Below, one piece after another: positions 6,638 through 8,972 of a stretch of 8,972 nucleotides of DNA. The notes under the pieces were generated by a model. The model saw only the letters and a list, made by a program, of their open reading frames with translations. It made no database searches and was not told where the DNA came from. The translations under genes were made by a program, and so were the position numbers. Positions within the stretch are counted from its first letter, which is position 1. Each line of letters begins with the position of its first letter. The DNA comes from Nitriliruptoraceae bacterium (GTDB lineage Bacteria; Actinomycetota; Nitriliruptoria; Nitriliruptorales; Nitriliruptoraceae), in assembly GCA_007134165.1 (NCBI GenBank), contig SLLJ01000502.1:1-8972 (forward strand). The letters run 5' to 3'.

Positions 6638-7129
6638 TCAGCGGTAGTTGGTGAACCGCAGGGGCGCGTCGTGGTCCTTGGCGCGGACCATGGCCTGGAT
6701 CTCCTGCAGGTCGTCGCGCTTCTTGCCGCTGACCCGGACCCGGTCACCCATGTTGGTGGGGGTGACCTTGAGCTTCGTGGCTTTGATGTCCTTGACCAAC
6801 TGCTTGGCCAGGTCGCCGGGCATGCTGGTGATCAACTCCACGTCGATGCGGCTGCGTCCCCCCGAGACATCGCGCGGTTCCCCCACCTCGAGCGCCTTGA
6901 GCGACACCTTGCGCTTGACGCACTTGTCGCGCAGGACTTCGAGCGCGGCCCGGACCCGGTCCTCGGAGGCGGACTCGACCTGGATGCCGGTCTCGCCCGA
7001 CCAGGCCACGAGGGTGTCGGTGTCGCGGAAGTCGAAGCGGGTGCGCACCTCCCGGGCGGCCTGGTTGATGGCGTTGTCGACCTCCTGGCGGTCCACGCCT
7101 GCCTCGATGTCGAAGCTCGCCTCGGCCAC
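6638..7129 (-). CDS. yajQ: YajQ family nucleotide-binding protein
   Basis: The 163-residue product has the same length as E. coli YajQ (UPF0234). It is a soluble cytoplasmic protein of two similar alpha/beta (RNA-binding-like) domains; some members bind cyclic di-GMP and act with transcription factors. Seen: SFDIEAGVDRQEVDNAINQA followed by REVRTRFDF near the N-terminus, then CVKRKVSLKALEVGEP, and the C-terminal half KDIKATKLKVTPTNMGDRVRVSGKKRDDLQ ending in the typical PLRFTNYR. The start is GTG 7129, strongly supported by GAGGAG (7142-7137) 7 nt upstream and by alignment with the family start. It is a monocistronic-looking gene divergent from the tRNA-Tyr block. Family assignment is firm. 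Whether this copy binds cyclic di-GMP cannot be told from sequence. Confidence 0.95.
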   Translation of the reverse strand: MAEASFDIEAGVDRQEVDNAINQAAREVRTRFDFRDTDTLVAWSGETGIQVESASEDRVRAALEVLRDKCVKRKVSLKALEVGEPRDVSGGRSRIDVELITSMPGDLAKQLVKDIKATKLKVTPTNMGDRVRVSGKKRDDLQEIQAMVRAKDHDAPLRFTNYR

Positions 7130-7136
7130 GTTGGTT

Positions 7137-7142
7137 CTCCTC
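7137..7142 (-). promoter_or_regulatory. Ribosome binding site deciding the yajQ GTG start
   Basis: GAGGAG on the minus strand, 7 nt before the GTG at 7129-7127. It fixes a GTG start where no ATG is available. Confidence 0.8.
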
Positions 7143-7183
7143 GTCGCGACGCTGCTGCCCGGAGAGGCTACTGGTACGACGCT

Positions 7184-7220
7184 CCGGCCACGAATGGTTC
7201 GCTTGCCCGCCCGTGGCCGG
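7184..7220. repeat. 9-bp perfect inverted repeat in the yajQ/tRNA-Tyr divergent promoter region
   Basis: CCGGCCACG (7184-7192) and CGTGGCCGG (7212-7220) are exact reverse complements separated by 19 nt. The spacer contains the -35 element of the tRNA-Tyr promoter (7203-7208), and the right arm lies between that -35 and the -10. The layout suits a dimeric regulator or a hairpin, but GC-rich DNA yields such repeats by chance. Confidence 0.35.
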
Positions 7221-7231
7221 CGCCCTATCCT
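7203..7231 (+). promoter_or_regulatory. Promoter of tRNA-Tyr (and perhaps the tRNA block)
   Basis: TTGCCC (7203-7208), a 17-nt spacer and TATCCT (7226-7231) form a good sigma70/SigA-type promoter. Transcription would start near 7238, about 20 nt before the mature tRNA 5' end at 7258. A small hairpin, CCCGT-GCG-ACGGG (7240-7252), lies in that leader and may be part of the precursor trimmed by RNase P. Confidence 0.6.
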
Positions 7232-7257
7232 CCCCGAGGCCCGTGCGACGGGTCAGC

Positions 7258-7342
7258 GGAGGGATTCCCGAGTGGCCAAAGGGGTCTGGCTGTAAACCAG
7301 ATGGCTTCGCCTTCGCAGGTTCGAATCCTGCTCCCTCCACCA
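7258..7342 (+). tRNA. tRNA-Tyr (anticodon GTA)
   Basis: This is an 85-nt class II tRNA. The acceptor stem GGAGGGA (7258-7264) pairs with TCCCTCC (7332-7338); discriminator A is at 7339 and an encoded CCA at 7340-7342. The anticodon stem TCTGG/CCAGA encloses CTGTAAA with GTA at 7292-7294. A 13-nt variable arm contains a small GGC/GCC stem, and the T arm is GCAGG-TTCGAAT-CCTGC. The long variable arm plus GTA is diagnostic for bacterial tRNA-Tyr. It is the only one of the three tRNAs here with CCA in the gene. Confidence 0.97.
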
Positions 7343-7424
7343 GGCGGCGTGCCAACACCGGGAACGAGACGAACGGACCTCTGGTTCGACGTCCCGAACC
7401 CGGGTGGCTACGCTGCCTCGGCCC

Positions 7425-7497
7425 GCCCTGGTAGCTCAGTCGGCAGAGCACATCCATGGTAAGGATGGGGTCCGCGGTTCGATTCCGCGCCAGGGCT
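7425..7497 (+). tRNA. tRNA-Thr (anticodon GGT)
   Basis: This is a 73-nt tRNA. GCCCTGG (7425-7431) pairs perfectly with CCAGGGC (7490-7496) and the discriminator is T at 7497. The anticodon stem CATCC/GGATG encloses ATGGTAA, with GGT at 7458-7460 reading ACC/ACU. The T arm is CGCGG-TTCGATT-CCGCG. CCA is not encoded and must be added enzymatically. It lies 82 nt after tRNA-Tyr, and a strong hairpin begins 2 nt after its 3' end. Confidence 0.96.
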
Positions 7498-7498
7498 C

Positions 7499-7521
7499 CG
7501 GGTCCCCGCGACGGGGACCCG
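7499..7521 (+). terminator. Perfect 10-bp hairpin directly after tRNA-Thr
   Basis: CGGGTCCCCG (7499-7508) and CGGGGACCCG (7512-7521) pair without mismatch around a 3-nt CGA loop. It begins 2 nt beyond the tRNA-Thr discriminator base. No T-run follows (ACGCATGG comes next), so it is not a classic intrinsic terminator. It could be a stem-only terminator or a structure guiding 3' processing between tRNA-Thr and tRNA-Met. The structure is certain from sequence; the role is inferred. Confidence 0.45.
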
Positions 7522-7537
7522 ACGCATGGCCCCGCGC

Positions 7538-7609
7538 GGCGGCGTAGCTCAGAGGTAGAGCAAGCGACTCATAATCGCTGTGTCGGTGGTTCGAGTCCAC
7601 CCGCCGCTA
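7538..7609 (+). tRNA. tRNA-Met (anticodon CAT), probably elongator
   Basis: This is a 72-nt tRNA. GGCGGCG (7538-7544) pairs with CGCCGCT (7602-7608) with a G-U pair at position 1-72; the discriminator is A at 7609. The anticodon stem AGCGA/TCGCT encloses CTCATAA with CAT at 7570-7572, and the T arm is GGTGG-TTCGAGT-CCACC. CCA is not encoded. The anticodon stem lacks the three G-C pairs of initiator tRNA. A lysidine-modified tRNA-Ile (also CAT in the gene) is the alternative; the Thr-Met gene pair common in actinobacteria favours elongator Met. Confidence 0.9.
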
Positions 7610-7631
7610 CGAGCAGTGACCGGAGCCGTCC

Positions 7632-7647
7632 CCGCCCGACCGGGCGG
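7632..7647 (+). terminator. Weak candidate terminator hairpin between tRNA-Met and tuf
   Basis: CCGCCC (7632-7637) and GGGCGG (7642-7647) form a 6-bp stem with a GACC loop, about 22 nt after tRNA-Met. The T-run expected of an intrinsic terminator is missing. Its right arm touches the -35 region of the tuf promoter, so it may separate the tRNA block from tuf or have no role. Confidence 0.3.
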
Positions 7648-7674
7648 TGACTGGGTTCGGTCGACGACTATGCT
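7647..7674 (+). promoter_or_regulatory. Candidate tuf promoter
   Basis: GTGACT (7647-7652), a 16-nt spacer and TATGCT (7669-7674) resemble a SigA-type promoter. Transcription would start near 7681, giving a leader of about 87 nt before tuf. The core GCGGTGAC-N17-TAnnnT is laid out exactly as upstream of htpX. Confidence 0.5.
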
Positions 7675-7767
7675 CGGCCCGCGCGCGATCAGACCGTGCG
7701 TCACACCCATCCGACCACCGCACCGCCCCGAGACACACGACGCGGTCACCACGAGGAGCTTTCAGGG

Positions 7768-8955
7768 ATGGCCAAGGAGAAGTTCGAGCGGACCAAGCCG
7801 CACATGAACATCGGGACGATCGGTCACGTCGATCATGGCAAGACGACGTTGACGGCGGCGATCACCTCGGTGCTGCACAAGCAGAATCCGAATGTGGCGT
7901 CGATGGAGTTCGATGCGATCGACAAGGCGCCCGAGGAGCGTGAGCGGGGGATCACGATCAATGTGGCGCATGTGGAGTATGAGACCGAGAACCGGCATTA
8001 CGCGCATGTGGATGCGCCGGGTCACGCGGATTATGTGAAGAACATGATCACGGGTGCGGCGCAGATGGATGGGGCGATTCTGGTGGTTTCGGCGGCGGAT
8101 GGGCCGATGCCTCAGACGCGTGAGCATGTGTTGTTGGCGCGGCAGGTCGGGGTTCCGAAGCTGATCGTGGCGTTGAACAAGGTCGACATGGTCGATGATG
8201 AGGAGCTGCTCGAGCTGGTGGAGCTCGAGGTGCGTGAGCTGCTCGAGTCCTATGAGTTCGCGGGAGATGATGCCCCGGTGGTGCGGGTGTCGGCGTTGCA
8301 GGCTTTGGAGGGTGAGGCTGCGGGGGAGGCGCAGGTGCTCGAGTTGATGGCTGCGGTGGATGAGTACTTCGAGCAGCCGGATCGGGATGTCGACATGGAC
8401 TTCCTGATGCCGATCGAGGATGTGTTCTCGATCACGGGTCGGGGAACGGTGGTGACCGGTCGGATCGAGCAGGGGGTGGTCAAGGTCGGTGAGGAGGTGG
8501 AGATCGTCGGGTTGCATGACACCTTCAAGACCACGGTGACCGGGGTGGAGATGTTCCGCAAGCTGCTGGATCAGGGGCAGGCGGGCGACAATGTGGGGGT
8601 GCTGTTGCGGGGGACCAAGAAGGAGGAGGTGGAGCGGGGTCAGGTGCTGGCCAAGCCGGGGTCGATCCTGCCGCACACCAAGTTCACGGCGCAGGTGTAT
8701 GTGCTGTCCAAGGAGGAGGGTGGGCGTCATACGCCGTTCTTCAACAACTATCGGCCGCAGTTCTACTTCCGGACCACGGATGTGACCGGGTCGGTGGAGT
8801 TGCCCGAGGGGGTGGAGATGGTGATGCCTGGCGACAACACCGAGATGTCGGTGGAGTTGATTCAGCCGATCGCGATGACCAAGGGGTTGAAGTTCGCGAT
8901 CCGTGAGGGTGGCCGCACGGTGGGTGCGGGCAACGTCAACGAGATCCTCAAGTAA
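7768..8955 (+). CDS. tuf: Elongation factor Tu
   Basis: The product is a complete 395-residue EF-Tu, the GTPase that delivers aminoacyl-tRNA to the ribosome, close to the usual 393-397 residues. The G domain shows GHVDHGKT (residues 19-26), switch I RERGITIN, DAPGHADY with Asp82 and the catalytic His86, NKVD (137-140) and SAL (175-177). Domain II has GRGTVVTGRIEQGVVKVG, and domain III has FFNNYRPQFYFRTTDVTG and VMPGDN, ending NVNEILK. The start is ATG 7768 with GAGGAG (7753-7758) 9 nt upstream. Codon choice is unlike nuoM: Asp is GAT 16 times and GAC 7 times here, against 3 and 12 in nuoM, and CAT, TTG and GTG are frequent. Being behind tRNAs rather than fusA, it may be a second tuf copy, as at tufB loci, but that cannot be seen here. 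Confidence 0.98.
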   Translation: MAKEKFERTKPHMNIGTIGHVDHGKTTLTAAITSVLHKQNPNVASMEFDAIDKAPEERERGITINVAHVEYETENRHYAHVDAPGHADYVKNMITGAAQMDGAILVVSAADGPMPQTREHVLLARQVGVPKLIVALNKVDMVDDEELLELVELEVRELLESYEFAGDDAPVVRVSALQALEGEAAGEAQVLELMAAVDEYFEQPDRDVDMDFLMPIEDVFSITGRGTVVTGRIEQGVVKVGEEVEIVGLHDTFKTTVTGVEMFRKLLDQGQAGDNVGVLLRGTKKEEVERGQVLAKPGSILPHTKFTAQVYVLSKEEGGRHTPFFNNYRPQFYFRTTDVTGSVELPEGVEMVMPGDNTEMSVELIQPIAMTKGLKFAIREGGRTVGAGNVNEILK

Positions 8956-8972
8956 CCCCGCCCGCATCCGGC

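Noticed and set aside
6505..6654. Plus-strand 49-codon ORF starting MTLTLALTGLVVPLVVGSLGC with a G-rich stretch upstream
   Set aside because: It has a hydrophobic start but no proper lipobox, a Pro/Ala/Arg-rich tail, and runs into the yajQ 3' end. There is no support beyond one short hydrophobic stretch.
7165..7194. Minus-strand TTCGTG-N18-TAGCCT as yajQ promoter
   Set aside because: The -10 fits TAnnnT but the -35 is weak; it is too uncertain to list as a feature.
7385..7414. Promoter-like TTCGAC-N18-TACGCT just before tRNA-Thr, with a GGTTCG/CGAACC hairpin (7383-7400)
   Set aside because: The -35 and -10 matches are poor and overlap the hairpin. tRNA-Thr may simply be read from the tRNA-Tyr promoter.
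7762..8967. 401-codon minus-strand open frame covering nearly all of tuf
   Set aside because: It is Arg/His/Leu-rich without protein-like motifs. The biased codon choice of tuf keeps the opposite frame free of stops, which is enough to explain it.
1..8972. Mobile elements, CRISPR arrays, toxin-antitoxin, defence or biosynthetic genes
   Set aside because: No transposase, integrase, direct-repeat array or matching protein family was found on either strand; all larger genes are assigned to known families.

Overview
This is a GC-rich chromosomal window whose genes mostly use G- or C-ending codons. It fits a high-GC actinobacterium, possibly a deep-branching one. The main clues are the nuoL-nuoM-nuoN order, a Nei1-type DNA glycosylase resembling the mycobacterial enzyme, an actinobacterial-looking EF-Tu (DAPGH at the G3 motif), and purine-rich ribosome binding sites with several GTG starts. 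I could not search a database, so the taxonomy is inference.

Layout. Positions 1-3681 (+) are the distal end of a respiratory complex I (nuo) operon: the 3' end of nuoL, then complete nuoM and nuoN. These are the three antiporter-like, proton-pumping membrane subunits, and the key Glu and Lys residues are visible in NuoM and NuoN. Positions 3823-4761 (+) encode an HtpX-type M48 membrane metalloprotease behind its own promoter-like sequence. It meets a minus-strand pair head-on: a DedA/VTT-domain membrane protein (5531-6235) followed 8 nt later by nei (4725-5522). The last 37 nt of htpX and nei overlap in opposite directions, and the overlap contains nei's final zinc-finger cysteine pair. A possible 53-codon ORF (6232-6393, -) ends in a GTGA overlap with the DedA-like start. 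The rest of the 402-nt gap (6236-6637) shows only hairpins and a palindrome.

Positions 6638-7129 (-) encode YajQ. It is transcribed divergently from a plus-strand block: tRNA-Tyr(GTA), tRNA-Thr(GGT), tRNA-Met(CAT), then a complete tuf gene (7768-8955). This resembles the tRNA-tuf arrangement known at tufB loci. The spacers contain recognisable promoters before tRNA-Tyr and tuf and a perfect 10-bp hairpin after tRNA-Thr. tuf has clearly different synonymous codon use from nuoM.

Taken together this is core housekeeping: energy conservation, membrane protein quality control, base-excision repair and translation. I found no mobile element, CRISPR array or defence system, and no convincing new system. 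The points most worth a second look are the htpX/nei overlap, the tuf codon bias, the tRNA-spacer hairpin, and the possible small ORF coupled to the DedA-like gene.
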